Made by a program: the position numbers and the translations under genes
The notes under the pieces: model-generated
Told to the model about the DNA's origin: nothing
What the model saw: the letters and a program-made list of their open reading frames with translations, nothing else
Database searches by the model: none
Part shown: positions 43,528 to 52,333 of the stretch, piece by piece
Layout: every line of letters begins with the position of its first letter
How positions within the stretch are numbered: the first letter of the stretch is position 1
Source of the DNA: Brevibacillus brevis
Lineage (GTDB): Bacteria > Bacillota > Bacilli > Brevibacillales > Brevibacillaceae
Direction of reading: 5' to 3'
Length of the DNA stretch: 64,000 nucleotides
NCBI RefSeq assembly: GCF_022026395.1
Contig: NZ_CP041767.1
Location: forward strand, 5,934,001-5,998,000

Positions 43528-44952
43528 TTACAGTTTGATCGCGATTAATTTTAGTTCCGTTAATTCCTCGACCGCATACTTGATACCTTCGCGGCCAAAA
43601 CCACTGTCTTTCACACCGCCATACGGCATGTTGTCCACGCGGAACGTCGGAATGTCGTTGATCATCACGCCTCCGACCTCCAGCTCTTCCGCTGCGCGCA
43701 TAGCCGCGTGAATGTCACTCGTATAGATGCCTGCTTGCAAGCCGAATCGGGAGTCATTTACCGCTTCAATCGCTTCGTCCATCGTCTCAAACGGTGTAAC
43801 GACTACGATTGGACCGAATACCTCCTGGCAGGAGACGGCAACATGAGCGCCGACATTGGTCAGAATCGTAGGGGCAAAGAGGTTGTCACTGACAGGCTTC
43901 CCGCCAGTAACTACGTGTGCCCCTGCTTCTACTGCTTCCTGTACCCATGCTCCCATGCGTTCATGATCCTTGGCGGAGATCACGGAGGACATGTCTGTCG
44001 CTTCGTTCAGCGGATCACCCAGCACGAGCTTTTCTGTGCCAGCCTTAAACTTTTCCAGGAACTCTTCGTACTTGCTCTGGTGAATATAGACGCGTTGCAG
44101 CGAGATGCACACTTGACCGCTAAAGGAGAAGGCACCCGTCACGCAACGATCAATCAATGCTTGCGTAATTTCCACGTTGTGGTCAATGATCACTGCGGAG
44201 TTGGAGCCAAGCTCCAAGGTCACGCGTTTGAGTCCCGCTTTGTTTTTCATCGCGATTCCAACCGCAGGACTTCCGGTAAACGTGATCGCGGCAATTCGGC
44301 TGTCAGTGACCAGCTTTTCGCCTACGACTGCGCCTTTTCCAGGCAAAATATTGAGCGCTCCGGCAGGCAATCCCGCCTCTGCGAAAATATCGGCCAGGAT
44401 CAGCGAGCTGAGCGGCGTCTGACTCGCTGGCTTCAGCACGACAGTATTTCCTGCGGCAATGGCAGGCCCGACCTTGTGCGCCACGAGATTGAATGGAAAG
44501 TTAAAAGGCGTGATCGCGCCAACTACGCCAATCGGCTTGCGTACGGTAAAAGCAAGACGTCCTTCACCGCCCGGTGCTGCATCGAGCGGCACCGTCTCTC
44601 CGTGGATACGCTTCGCTTCTTCTGCTGCAAACTTGTAGGTCTGGATCGTCCGAGCAATTTCTACACGACCCGTGCGAAGTGGCTTGGCGGCTTCCTGTGC
44701 GAGGATGATCGCCAGTTCTTCCTTGCGTGCCTCCATAATCGCAACGGCCTTCTCTAGTATCAAAGCTCGCTGACTAGCTGGCATTTTCGCCATGACTTTG
44801 GCAGCAGCTTTTGCCGCCTTGATTGCCTCGTCGACGTCATGATCGTCTGCCTGAGCGATTTCAGCCAGCAGCTCCCCAGAATACGGGGAGTGGAGCGGCG
44901 CGTATTCTTTTGCTTCTTTCCATTGTCCGTTGATGTAGAGATGCTTTTTCAT
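43528..44952 (-). CDS. gabD: Aldehyde dehydrogenase, probable succinate-semialdehyde dehydrogenase
   Basis: A 474-residue NAD(P)-dependent aldehyde dehydrogenase. The cofactor and active-site motifs are ITPFNFPFNLVAHK, FTGSPAVG, LELGSNSAVI (catalytic Glu) and FSFSGQVCISLQR (catalytic Cys). The length is normal. Sequence alone places it in a broad ALDH clade that includes SSADH, lactaldehyde and phosphonoacetaldehyde dehydrogenases. Position 27 bases after gabT in an operon with a sigma-54 activator supports the GABA shunt step from succinate semialdehyde to succinate. Confidence 0.87.
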   Translation of the reverse strand: MKKHLYINGQWKEAKEYAPLHSPYSGELLAEIAQADDHDVDEAIKAAKAAAKVMAKMPASQRALILEKAVAIMEARKEELAIILAQEAAKPLRTGRVEIARTIQTYKFAAEEAKRIHGETVPLDAAPGGEGRLAFTVRKPIGVVGAITPFNFPFNLVAHKVGPAIAAGNTVVLKPASQTPLSSLILADIFAEAGLPAGALNILPGKGAVVGEKLVTDSRIAAITFTGSPAVGIAMKNKAGLKRVTLELGSNSAVIIDHNVEITQALIDRCVTGAFSFSGQVCISLQRVYIHQSKYEEFLEKFKAGTEKLVLGDPLNEATDMSSVISAKDHERMGAWVQEAVEAGAHVVTGGKPVSDNLFAPTILTNVGAHVAVSCQEVFGPIVVVTPFETMDEAIEAVNDSRFGLQAGIYTSDIHAAMRAAEELEVGGVMINDIPTFRVDNMPYGGVKDSGFGREGIKYAVEELTELKLIAIKL

Positions 44953-44979
44953 GAGTATGGAGAACCCCCTCGGGCGTTT

Positions 44980-46329
44980 TTAGTTCGTCACGTATTGGCT
45001 TTTCAGAACATCCGTCATAATGTCCAGCGCTTCTTCCAGTTGCTCGTCTGTAATGACCAGCGGAGACAGGAAGCGCAGTACGTTGCTGTGGACGCCAGCA
45101 GAAAGCACGATGACACCAGACTCGTAGCAGCCTTTGGTCAAGCCAGCAACGAGCTCCTTCGCTGGTTGTTTGGTTGTTGGATCGATAAATTCTACGGCGC
45201 ACATCGCACCTAGTCCGCGCACCTCCGCGATCACAGGGAACTCTTTTTGCAACGCGTGGAAATGCGCTTTGATCTTGTCCCCGATCGCCTGCGCGCGGCC
45301 AGCCAGGTCTTCGCGCTCCATTTTCTCAATGACTGCCAACGCCGCTACGCAACCAAGCGGGCTTCCTCCATAGGTACCGCCGATCTCGCCCGGGTTTGGC
45401 GCGTCCATGATTTCTGCGCGTCCCGTAACCGCAGAGATGGGCAAGCCTGCCGCTATGGATTTGGACATGGTGATGATATCTGGCTCGATTCCGAAATGGG
45501 TGGAGGCAAACATGGCGCCCGTACGACCGAAGCCTGTTTGAATCTCATCGGAAATAAATAGGATTTGATGCTTTTTACAAATGTTATAGACGCCTTGAAC
45601 GAAAGACACAGGCGGAACGATAAAGCCGCCTTCTCCTTGAATCGGTTCCATAATCACGGCAGCCACTTCTTCCGGTGCAACCTCAGTCAAAAGGAAGTCC
45701 TCGAACTGACGCACGCAGAATTGCGCGTACTCATCATCTGTCATGGATTCCGGCTTGTTCAGTGGATACGGGAACTGCGCTTTATACGTAGCTGGAGCAA
45801 ATGGACCCATCTGGAATTTGTACGGCTTCACTTTGGAAGTCAGTGACATGCCCAAAAGCGTACGACCGTGGAAGCCGCGGCTAAAGGAAATGATGCCTGG
45901 GCGTCCTGTGTATTTGCGGGCGATTTTCACCGCGTTCTCTACCGCTTCTGCCCCGCTGTTTGCGAGCATCGTCTTCTTTTCAAAGCTGCCTGGCGTGATT
46001 TGCGTCAGTTTCTCAGCCAAGGCCACATATGGCTCATACATCCCTACATGGAAGCAAGGATGAATGTATTTGTCCAGCTGCGCTTTTAGTGCCTCAACAA
46101 CTTCCGGCGGGCAGTGTCCGGCATTCAGTGTACCGATTGCTCCGGCAAAATCGATATACGTATTGCCATCTACATCCGTTACCAATGCGCCTGAAGCTGA
46201 CTCTACAAAAACAGGGGTATTGTTGCCGACACCTTTTGGCACGAACTGCTTTCTTTTTTCAATCAGGGCTACTCCCTTGGGACCTGGCACACCAGCAGCT
46301 ACGTTTACAAATTGACGTTGTTTGGACAT
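44980..46329 (-). CDS. gabT: 4-aminobutyrate aminotransferase
   Basis: A 449-residue class III PLP aminotransferase. Characteristic segments are DFAGAIGTLNAGHCPPEVVEA, TMLANSGAEAVENAVKIAR, ISFSRGFHGRTLL, DEIQTGFGRTGAMFA (PLP Asp region), TMSKSIAAGLPISAV (Schiff-base Lys) and GGTYGGSPLGC. These match GabT, which moves the amino group of GABA to 2-oxoglutarate. A GAGGAGAGGA ribosome site precedes the ATG. It is the first gene of a two-gene operon behind a -24/-12 promoter. Confidence 0.94.
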   Translation of the reverse strand: MSKQRQFVNVAAGVPGPKGVALIEKRKQFVPKGVGNNTPVFVESASGALVTDVDGNTYIDFAGAIGTLNAGHCPPEVVEALKAQLDKYIHPCFHVGMYEPYVALAEKLTQITPGSFEKKTMLANSGAEAVENAVKIARKYTGRPGIISFSRGFHGRTLLGMSLTSKVKPYKFQMGPFAPATYKAQFPYPLNKPESMTDDEYAQFCVRQFEDFLLTEVAPEEVAAVIMEPIQGEGGFIVPPVSFVQGVYNICKKHQILFISDEIQTGFGRTGAMFASTHFGIEPDIITMSKSIAAGLPISAVTGRAEIMDAPNPGEIGGTYGGSPLGCVAALAVIEKMEREDLAGRAQAIGDKIKAHFHALQKEFPVIAEVRGLGAMCAVEFIDPTTKQPAKELVAGLTKGCYESGVIVLSAGVHSNVLRFLSPLVITDEQLEEALDIMTDVLKSQYVTN

Positions 46330-46398
46330 ATCGTTTCCTCTCCTCGTTCGAGATGGTATTGGTTGGATTGCTTGCTTGTAAACTCAACTACTATATGT

Positions 46399-46414
46399 AG
46401 CAATACCTATGCCA
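46399..46414 (-). promoter_or_regulatory. Sigma-54 promoter of gabT
   Basis: On the minus strand TGGCATAGGTATTGCT matches TGGCAC-N5-TTGCA with the essential GG and GC 10 bases apart. It lies about 70 bases before the gabT start. Confidence 0.85.
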
Positions 46415-46466
46415 AACGCCAGAGTTTGATGAAATCGCGTTTTCCGTACTACGTTTACATCAAATT

Positions 46467-46532
46467 ATTCAAAAGTGAATCAAAACACTCGAATGTTCGA
46501 TTCGTTTTTGAATAAACGATTCATTTTTGAAT
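46467..46532. promoter_or_regulatory. Three ATTCA-N4-TGAAT palindromes, probable activator sites
   Basis: ATTCAAAAGTGAAT (46467-46480), ATTCGTTTTTGAAT (46500-46513) and ATTCATTTTTGAAT (46519-46532) lie 53-118 bases upstream of the gabT -24 element and reach the stop codon of the adjacent activator gene. Position and palindromy fit an upstream activating sequence for that activator. Confidence 0.65.
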
Positions 46533-47935
46533 CACCTGGAACGAATCCGATATTTTTGCAGCTTCCGCACGACAGATGGCTGGCTAATGCCGAGAAACTC
46601 CGCGATTTCTCCCGTGGTCCGGCAGTGCTCGGATGCGTAGCGCAGCCATTTTTCCTCTACCTGCTCCAGTGCTTCCCTTAGCGACATCTTGGAAGTTGCC
46701 AGACTCGGCTCCATGGCTGTCTGCTCTTCCCCTGCCAATCTGATTTCCACGGGCAGGTGCGAAGAAGTGATCACGTCTTCGTCCGCTGTGACCACCATTC
46801 TCTCCAAAACGTTCTCCAGCTCGCGCACATTGCCGGGCCATTCGTACTGCATCAAGGCATGTGTTACGGCAGGGTCCAGTCGCTTGTCCATTCCATATCG
46901 TTCATTGAGCGAGCGCACGGCGCGCTTCAGGAGAGCCGCGATATCCTCGGGCCGATTTCGCAACGGCGGGACGTGGATCGGGACAACATTCAGGCGAAAA
47001 TACAGGTCCTGCCGAAACTTCCCTTCCTTCACCATCTTCTCCAAATCGCGATTGGTGGCGGCAATCAAACGAAAATCCACGTCGCGGTACTGTGTGCTCC
47101 CAACGCGTTGCAACCGTTTTTCTTGAATCACCTTCAACAGCTTGGCCTGCAAGGTCAGTGGCAGTTCCCCCAGCTCGTCCAAGAGGAGAGTCCCTTGGTT
47201 CGCCATCTCGATAATCCCTTGCTTGCCCTGCTTGGCGGCACCTGTAAACGAACCCGCCTCATAACCAAACAGCTCGGATTCCAGCAAGCCCTCCGGGATC
47301 GAGCCACAGTTGATCTCCACGAATTGCCCACCCGCACGGCGGCTATTGCGATGAATTTCTTTTGCGATCACATTTTTCCCGACACCCGATTCCCCGAGGA
47401 TCAGGACAGTCGAATCGACAGCCGCGACTTTTTTGATGAGACGATCAATGGCTTGCATCGGCTGGCTCACTGCCACGAAGCCCTCCTGATGCTTTTCTCG
47501 CAGCTCCTCAATCTCGGTTTCAAACTGCTTGAGCTGCTCTGTCAGACCTTCGTAGCGCCGTTTCAATTCCATAATTTCAGTCAGGTCATGCGAATAGCTG
47601 ATAATCGAATGCATGCTGCCATCTTCGTTCCAGACGGGAAACGCCGTCACCATCAGCTTTCGACCCCCGGGTATTTCCTGCATGATCGTCTGCGGCGTCT
47701 TGGCATCCATGACTTTTCGCGTGACAGATGGAGAAAAGACCTTCCTTTTTTCCAGCTCGATGACGTTCTTGCCCAAGAGCTCTTCCTTTCCGATGCCATA
47801 CACTTCATAGGACGAATCGCCAACCAGCCGGATGTAGCCCTCAGGGTCCGTGATTAACAAATGATCGCGCGACGTTTCAACAATGGCCTCCAATACGCGG
47901 CTCATCCACTTTTCCGTACTCTCTTCTCTCTTCAT
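46532..47935 (-). CDS. Sigma-54-dependent activator of gab genes (GabR/RocR type)
   Basis: A 467-residue enhancer-binding protein. PAS sensor domain (about 15-130, LLITDPEGYIRLVGDSS), coiled linker, AAA+ domain with LGESGVGKN (Walker A), GSFTGA (sigma-54 contact loop, with Ser in place of the common Ala), LLLDELGE (Walker B) and RLIAATNRD. The C-terminal Fis-type helix-turn-helix is TTGEIAEFLGISQPSVVRKL. The frame is open to 48130, but ATG at 47935 is the first start consistent with the domain. It lies directly upstream of gabT, with its own probable binding sites in between. A comparable activator controls gab genes in Bacillus thuringiensis. Confidence 0.9.
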   Translation of the reverse strand: MKREESTEKWMSRVLEAIVETSRDHLLITDPEGYIRLVGDSSYEVYGIGKEELLGKNVIELEKRKVFSPSVTRKVMDAKTPQTIMQEIPGGRKLMVTAFPVWNEDGSMHSIISYSHDLTEIMELKRRYEGLTEQLKQFETEIEELREKHQEGFVAVSQPMQAIDRLIKKVAAVDSTVLILGESGVGKNVIAKEIHRNSRRAGGQFVEINCGSIPEGLLESELFGYEAGSFTGAAKQGKQGIIEMANQGTLLLDELGELPLTLQAKLLKVIQEKRLQRVGSTQYRDVDFRLIAATNRDLEKMVKEGKFRQDLYFRLNVVPIHVPPLRNRPEDIAALLKRAVRSLNERYGMDKRLDPAVTHALMQYEWPGNVRELENVLERMVVTADEDVITSSHLPVEIRLAGEEQTAMEPSLATSKMSLREALEQVEEKWLRYASEHCRTTGEIAEFLGISQPSVVRKLQKYRIRSR

Positions 47936-48079
47936 CTCTTCGCCGCCTTCCACACGCCGTAATGTCCGATCCGTGTTTATTTTTTCATTATAGAAAACAG
48001 CAAGAACAACGACAACACATGAAAAATATGTAAAAATAGCCATAATAACAAGCCTTGCGAGATGGAAAGGATGGTAGGA

Positions 48080-49618
48080 ATGACGCCCACAGTCGGAGAC
48101 ATCTACTGTGTTTTTGTCGAGAAGCTGCAAAAGTACGCAGCTTGCCAGGTCACATCGATCAAAGAGCCTGGCACGAGTAAATCTAACCTCATCAGTATCC
48201 TCGAGCTGGACTGGAGCAGCGATACACTGCCTGATGAATCAGAGCTGTACCAGATGAAGCCCTTATATTGTGACTACTTCTTCTGGAACAATGTGCTCGA
48301 GCACAGCTATGTCGATAATGTGGTGCCTAAAGGCTACATAAAAGTAGGGAATATACCCCCTCTCGTGACAGAAGAAACAAGAAGCTACGGCAGTTGGGAT
48401 GTCGGAGGGAGCCTCTATCGTCAGCATAAATGGAATCAAATTCCCGAGGAGCGTCGCCAGCTATTTAAACAAGCGGCAAAAGATGACACGATGATTTCGT
48501 TAGGCGGGGTGAACCTGAGCCGATCAATCAACGTCCTTCATGCCGACATCCTGCAACGCCTGACGGACATCTCTGAATTGGAAAAGCTCCCTTGCCTGAC
48601 AAGAATCTATGCAGAGGAGCTCACTGATTCCTTGCTTGCCTTTGTCAAAAGCAATCCGTTTTTACTGGAGCTTCACTTGGAAAAAGCCAATGGCTCCTCT
48701 CTTGATCTGACAGGAAGCCATCTCAGTAAATTCTCTCTCCAAAACGCGGACGGCCTGGAGTCACTGCATCTGAACGATTGTCTTAGGGAACTCATACTGG
48801 ACAAGGGCATTTCATCCAACCTGTTCATAGAAGCCGAAGAGGATGGGTATTGGCTGACCGCCTCGTTCTCGGATTCGCTGCCGTTACACCGCGGACTTGA
48901 CCTTTTAGGAGCACTTCGTCTGCGTAATGTGACGGAGCTGGACTTACAGCCACTCGTCCAGCGGTATCCCTCTCTCCGGGACATCCGTCTATGGGGCAAG
49001 CCTGGTACCCTCAGCAATCTGGGTAGTATCAAGTACTTGAAGGAGCTACTGACGTTTACGACCTACGATCTGTTTGGCTTCTCCGGGGACGAGTTCCCTT
49101 CGCCAGATCAATGTCCCAAGCTCTCCACGCTCTGGATGACGAGCCTCCCAGCAGAAGCGGCCAAGACCATTAAAGCCGCCTATAAAAAAGAAGTGAAAAA
49201 TGGGCTGGATTTGTCCATCACCAAGCCGCGCAAACCCGAATGGCTGGCCAATAATTTAACCAATCCATTTCGCGATTGGGATGGCAGGGAGCACATCTCA
49301 AAGGCTCACGCCAACAAAGCCGCCAGTCTCTATAAAAAAATGAACACTGCGATTAGTGCGCTCGAAAAGCAAGGCAGCGAAGACGCGACAAATGCGGGAG
49401 AAATACAAACTGCTTTGCGTGCCTTGGTCAAAGAGTACACAGAGACTTTCAACAAGATGGATCGACGAACAGGCTTTATCGAAACGGTTGAGCGGGAAGA
49501 AATTTTCGTTGTGCTCGATGAGCTGCTTCAGTCGGCAAAACGGAATTTGGCTGCTGCAGGTGTGGAAGTAGATGTAGATGAGCTTTTTGCTAATTTTGAT
49601 CAGACGCGTGATTTTTGA
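48080..49618 (+). CDS. Leucine-rich protein of unknown function
   Basis: A 512-residue soluble protein without signal or membrane segment. The first 120 residues (TVGDIYCVFVEKLQKYAACQV, then YGSWDVGG) form a beta-rich domain vaguely like Imm26-type domains. Residues about 150-360 are irregular leucine-rich repeats (LLELHLEKANGSSLDLTGSHL, LESLHLNDCLRELIL, ALRLRNVTELDLQPL, LRDIRLWG). The C-terminal 150 residues are helical and charged. Start 48080 is chosen because AAGGA lies 8 bases upstream. I do not recognise the full architecture; a role in protein binding is the only safe inference. It is divergent from the gab activator and ends at its own terminator. Confidence 0.75.
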   Translation: MTPTVGDIYCVFVEKLQKYAACQVTSIKEPGTSKSNLISILELDWSSDTLPDESELYQMKPLYCDYFFWNNVLEHSYVDNVVPKGYIKVGNIPPLVTEETRSYGSWDVGGSLYRQHKWNQIPEERRQLFKQAAKDDTMISLGGVNLSRSINVLHADILQRLTDISELEKLPCLTRIYAEELTDSLLAFVKSNPFLLELHLEKANGSSLDLTGSHLSKFSLQNADGLESLHLNDCLRELILDKGISSNLFIEAEEDGYWLTASFSDSLPLHRGLDLLGALRLRNVTELDLQPLVQRYPSLRDIRLWGKPGTLSNLGSIKYLKELLTFTTYDLFGFSGDEFPSPDQCPKLSTLWMTSLPAEAAKTIKAAYKKEVKNGLDLSITKPRKPEWLANNLTNPFRDWDGREHISKAHANKAASLYKKMNTAISALEKQGSEDATNAGEIQTALRALVKEYTETFNKMDRRTGFIETVEREEIFVVLDELLQSAKRNLAAAGVEVDVDELFANFDQTRDF

Positions 49619-49629
49619 GTGAGAAAAAG

Positions 49630-49662
49630 ACGCCGCCTCTCCAACTGGAAGGCGGCTTCTTG
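49630..49662. terminator. Bidirectional terminator
   Basis: GCCGCCT (49632-49638) pairs with AGGCGGC (49650-49656), with an inner CCA/TGG pairing; T-rich on the plus side. Confidence 0.7.
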
Positions 49663-49665
49663 TGC

Positions 49666-50274
49666 TTAATCATTCTTTTTGATTACCCACGTGCTCATGC
49701 AACGCTGTCCGGCTACGTTCACTGTTTTGATTGGCTCCAGGAACACACCTTGCAGTTTTTCCGTCATGCCCACCATCGTCCGTTCGTTTACGAGAAAACG
49801 GGTGCTTCCGTCCGGCAACAAATAACGTTCGTTCCCTAGTGGCTGTACAGCATCCTCAATCCCGATCGAGGATGCAAGACGCATAAATAGAATGCCTCCT
49901 GGCTTCAGTACCCGCCACAGCTCCTCTAGCATCTGGCGAAAATGCTCTTCGTTTTCAGCAAAATGTAGAACGGCATTACTGATGATGAAATCAAAGCTTT
50001 CGTTTTCAAAGCCCATGCTCTCAATCGGTTCCACACGAGCGCGCTCCGCTGACCAGTTCGGTGCCAGTTGCGATGCCATTCGCTGTACAGCTTCAATGGC
50101 TTTTGCCGATTGGTCAACCGCATACACCGAATAGCCATTTCGCAAAAAGTAGACCAAATTCCGCCCCGAACCGCAACCGGCATCAAGTACTTGCATTTCC
50201 TTCGTTACTCGCCCCTTTAACAACTGATCAAACAAATAAATATCCATATCGCCAAACTGCTCGGCCAGATTCAT
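49666..50274 (-). CDS. Class I SAM-dependent methyltransferase
   Basis: A 202-residue methyltransferase. Motif I (VLDAGCGSGRNLVYFL), the acidic post-I region (YAVDQSAKAIEAVQR) and motif IV (FDFIISNAVLHFAEN) are clear, as is the LWRVLKPGGILFMRLA strand of the UbiE/Methyltransf_11 group. ATG at 50274 is chosen (AAAGG 10 bases upstream; family start AEQFGDMDIYLFDQLL); the frame is open to 50334. The substrate is unknown. It is divergent from the BlaI-type operon. Confidence 0.87.
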   Translation of the reverse strand: MNLAEQFGDMDIYLFDQLLKGRVTKEMQVLDAGCGSGRNLVYFLRNGYSVYAVDQSAKAIEAVQRMASQLAPNWSAERARVEPIESMGFENESFDFIISNAVLHFAENEEHFRQMLEELWRVLKPGGILFMRLASSIGIEDAVQPLGNERYLLPDGSTRFLVNERTMVGMTEKLQGVFLEPIKTVNVAGQRCMSTWVIKKND

Positions 50275-50370
50275 ATCTATCACAGCCTTTATCCGATTTT
50301 TCTTCAGTGTACCAATTCGCTCGTCATCTTCCAACGACAGTCACATGGAACAGATTGACAAGAATGATAG

Positions 50371-50399
50371 TTGACACCTGATGACTACAAGTGTAATCT
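50371..50399 (+). promoter_or_regulatory. Promoter of BlaI/BlaR-type operon
   Basis: TTGACA (50371-50376), 17 bases, TAATCT (50394-50399). The first TACA/TGTA operator covers the -10 element. Confidence 0.7.
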
Positions 50400-50431
50400 T
50401 TAAAACAGAATCAACGACTACAAATGTAGTC
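50383..50431 (+). promoter_or_regulatory. Two BlaI-type operators
   Basis: GACTACAAGTGTAATC (50383-50398) and GACTACAAATGTAGTC (50416-50431) both contain the TACA-N2-TGTA core of BlaI/MecI operators. One overlaps the -10 element, the other the expected transcribed leader, 33 bases apart. Confidence 0.85.
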
Positions 50432-50447
50432 GAGGGAGGTTTCGTAC

Positions 50448-50822
50448 TTGGACGAGCAACCGCGAATCTCGGATGCCGAGTGGGAGATTATGAAGGTCAT
50501 CTGGGCAAAGTCACCCGCAACAGCAGCCGATGTCATCCACGCTCTGCGAGACAACAAGACGTGGAAAGACAACACAATCAAAACCTTGCTCAGCCGCCTG
50601 TTGCAAAAGGGCATTCTCACCTACGAGCAGGTCAATCGCGTCTACTATTACTCCCCTGTGCTCACAGAGGAAGATTGCAAGCGCCAAGAGCGCCAATCCT
50701 TTTTGCAGCGCGTGTACGGCGGGGCCTTAAAGCCCATGCTAGTTCACTTTTTAAAAGAAGAAAAGCTCTCCTCCCAAGAGATTGACGAGCTGAAAAAAAT
50801 CCTTTCCGAAAAGGAGAAATAA
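50448..50822 (+). CDS. BlaI/MecI/CopY-family repressor
   Basis: A 124-residue winged-helix repressor (ISDAEWEIMKVIWAKSPATAADVIHAL, NTIKTLLSRLLQKGILTYEQ) with a C-terminal dimerisation tail. The TTG start has GGGAGG 7 bases upstream. BlaI-type repressors are inactivated by cleavage when the partner BlaR1-type protease is triggered. Its two operators lie in its own promoter, so the operon is autoregulated; no beta-lactamase or penicillin-binding gene is nearby, so its other targets are elsewhere. Confidence 0.93.
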   Translation: MDEQPRISDAEWEIMKVIWAKSPATAADVIHALRDNKTWKDNTIKTLLSRLLQKGILTYEQVNRVYYYSPVLTEEDCKRQERQSFLQRVYGGALKPMLVHFLKEEKLSSQEIDELKKILSEKEK

Positions 50823-50826
50823 GCTG

Positions 50827-52260
50827 GTGGATTGGCAATGGCTCACACTCACCCTCAACCAAGCATTTACGTGGACACTGTATAACTCCATCGAGGCCAG
50901 TCTTCTTGTGCTCCTGATCCTGCTCTGCCAGCAGCTCGGCAAAAAGCATTTCCCCATCCGCTGGCACCACGCCGTATGGTTCCTGCTTCTCTGGAAGCTC
51001 GCGGTTCCCTGGTCGATAGACAGCACGATCAGTTTGTATAACTGGCTGCCTACTTCGTCCTGGACATCCGTGCAGGAAGCGTACCCGCCTACGGAACCGA
51101 TCGTTCTCGCTACTGAGGCTTTGCAACCGCATGAATCTGCCCTCCAATCAGATGCCTCTCTAGCAAACGAAGCGAGCTTTTCCTGGATCAGCCTGCTTTC
51201 CCTCATCTGGTTCGGCGGCATCGCTATTTTCGCTATCACCATGACTCGCAGTACATACCGATTGCTCTCTCAGCTAAAAAAGGAAGTGTTCGTACAGGAT
51301 GAAGTTGTTTTGCGCGTCTTTTTCCAATGCCAAAAACTGATGGGCATCACCAAATCCATTCCCCTGCGCATGAGTCATCAGATGACAAGTCCTGCCTTGA
51401 TGGGAATCTGGCGACCGCAAATCTGGCTGCCAGCAAATCTGTTGGACAAACTCAACGAGCACGAGCTGCGCCACATCTTTTTGCATGAGCTGGCGCATTG
51501 GAAAAGACGAGATATTCCTGTGAACAGCATCATGAGCGTGCTGCTGATCCTCAACTGGTTCAACCCGCTGTTATGGTACGCCGCTTCCCGCATGCGTCAG
51601 GACCAGGAAATGGCTTGTGATGCCTTGGCTTTGACCTATTTGCAGGAGACGGAGGTACCTCGCTACGGATACACCATGATCAAAATGCTCGAGCTGTATG
51701 CCCAGCCCAAACAAATCCACTTCACTGCCGGGTTCTCCAGCTCCAAAAAACAGGTGAAAAGGAGAATAGAAATGATTCGTCACTTTCAAAAACGGGCGTA
51801 TACGTGGACCCTATCTGGTATCGTGGTCGTCTTGGCTTTAGGCGTCTTCACTTTGACCGATGCAACAAAAGCACTTGGGAACGAGCAGGCCTTCGTCGTC
51901 CCCGCAGAAGGTACACTCCAAAGTCCTGTTGACCAAACAATGGGCTTGAGAATCGTAAACGACCTGAATACGCCCGTTCAGGCAGCCGCCGCAGGTAAGG
52001 TACTCAAAGCTGAGTACGATACAAAAACAGGGAAAGGCAACCAGGTCATTCTGGAGCATGAAGGAGGTTATCAAACCGTTTACTCTCATTTGGAAAAGCT
52101 GGAGGTCACCGCTGGCGCTACTGTGACCCAAGGCCAGCTCATTGGGCTGTTAGGAAGTACGGGACGCAGCACAGGACCGCATCTTGCTTTCCAGGTTCTC
52201 GAAAATGGTATACCCGTTGATCCGATGAAGCTGCTTGTGAATACGAAAACACAGCAGTAA
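50827..52260 (+). CDS. BlaR1-type M56 metalloprotease with C-terminal M23-like domain
   Basis: A 477-residue membrane protein. Several spans and an M56 protease domain (HELAH at 220-224, distal Glu in QDQEMACD) resemble BlaR1/MecR1. A last span (about 330-347) leads to an extracellular domain (about 355-470) that is not a penicillin-binding sensor but an M23/LytM fold (VQAAAAGKVLKAEY, NQVILEHEGGYQTVYSHLEKL, GLLGSTGRSTGPHLAFQV). The M23 zinc ligands are partly lost: no H-x-x-x-D at the start, and HLA instead of H-x-H at the end. It may sense wall fragments without cutting them. The GTG start lies 4 bases after the repressor gene. Confidence 0.9.
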   Translation: MDWQWLTLTLNQAFTWTLYNSIEASLLVLLILLCQQLGKKHFPIRWHHAVWFLLLWKLAVPWSIDSTISLYNWLPTSSWTSVQEAYPPTEPIVLATEALQPHESALQSDASLANEASFSWISLLSLIWFGGIAIFAITMTRSTYRLLSQLKKEVFVQDEVVLRVFFQCQKLMGITKSIPLRMSHQMTSPALMGIWRPQIWLPANLLDKLNEHELRHIFLHELAHWKRRDIPVNSIMSVLLILNWFNPLLWYAASRMRQDQEMACDALALTYLQETEVPRYGYTMIKMLELYAQPKQIHFTAGFSSSKKQVKRRIEMIRHFQKRAYTWTLSGIVVVLALGVFTLTDATKALGNEQAFVVPAEGTLQSPVDQTMGLRIVNDLNTPVQAAAAGKVLKAEYDTKTGKGNQVILEHEGGYQTVYSHLEKLEVTAGATVTQGQLIGLLGSTGRSTGPHLAFQVLENGIPVDPMKLLVNTKTQQ

Positions 52261-52269
52261 CCCCATTAT

Positions 52270-52314
52270 AAAACCCATCAGGTTAAGAACATCTGATGGG
52301 CTTTCATCGTTTTT
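52270..52314 (+). terminator. Rho-independent terminator
   Basis: AAACCCATCAG pairs with CTGATGGGCTTT; T-rich downstream. Confidence 0.8.
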
Positions 52315-52333
52315 AATCGCTTCTGCTTTTTTC

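Noticed and set aside
43708..44757. Plus-strand 349-codon frame opposite the aldehyde dehydrogenase
   Set aside because: Antisense shadow of a well-conserved enzyme; composition (Cys, Arg and His-rich) is typical of a shadow frame.
46757..47857. Plus-strand 366-codon frame opposite the gab activator
   Set aside because: Antisense to AAA+ and PAS motifs that are clearly coding; no ribosome site or family match.
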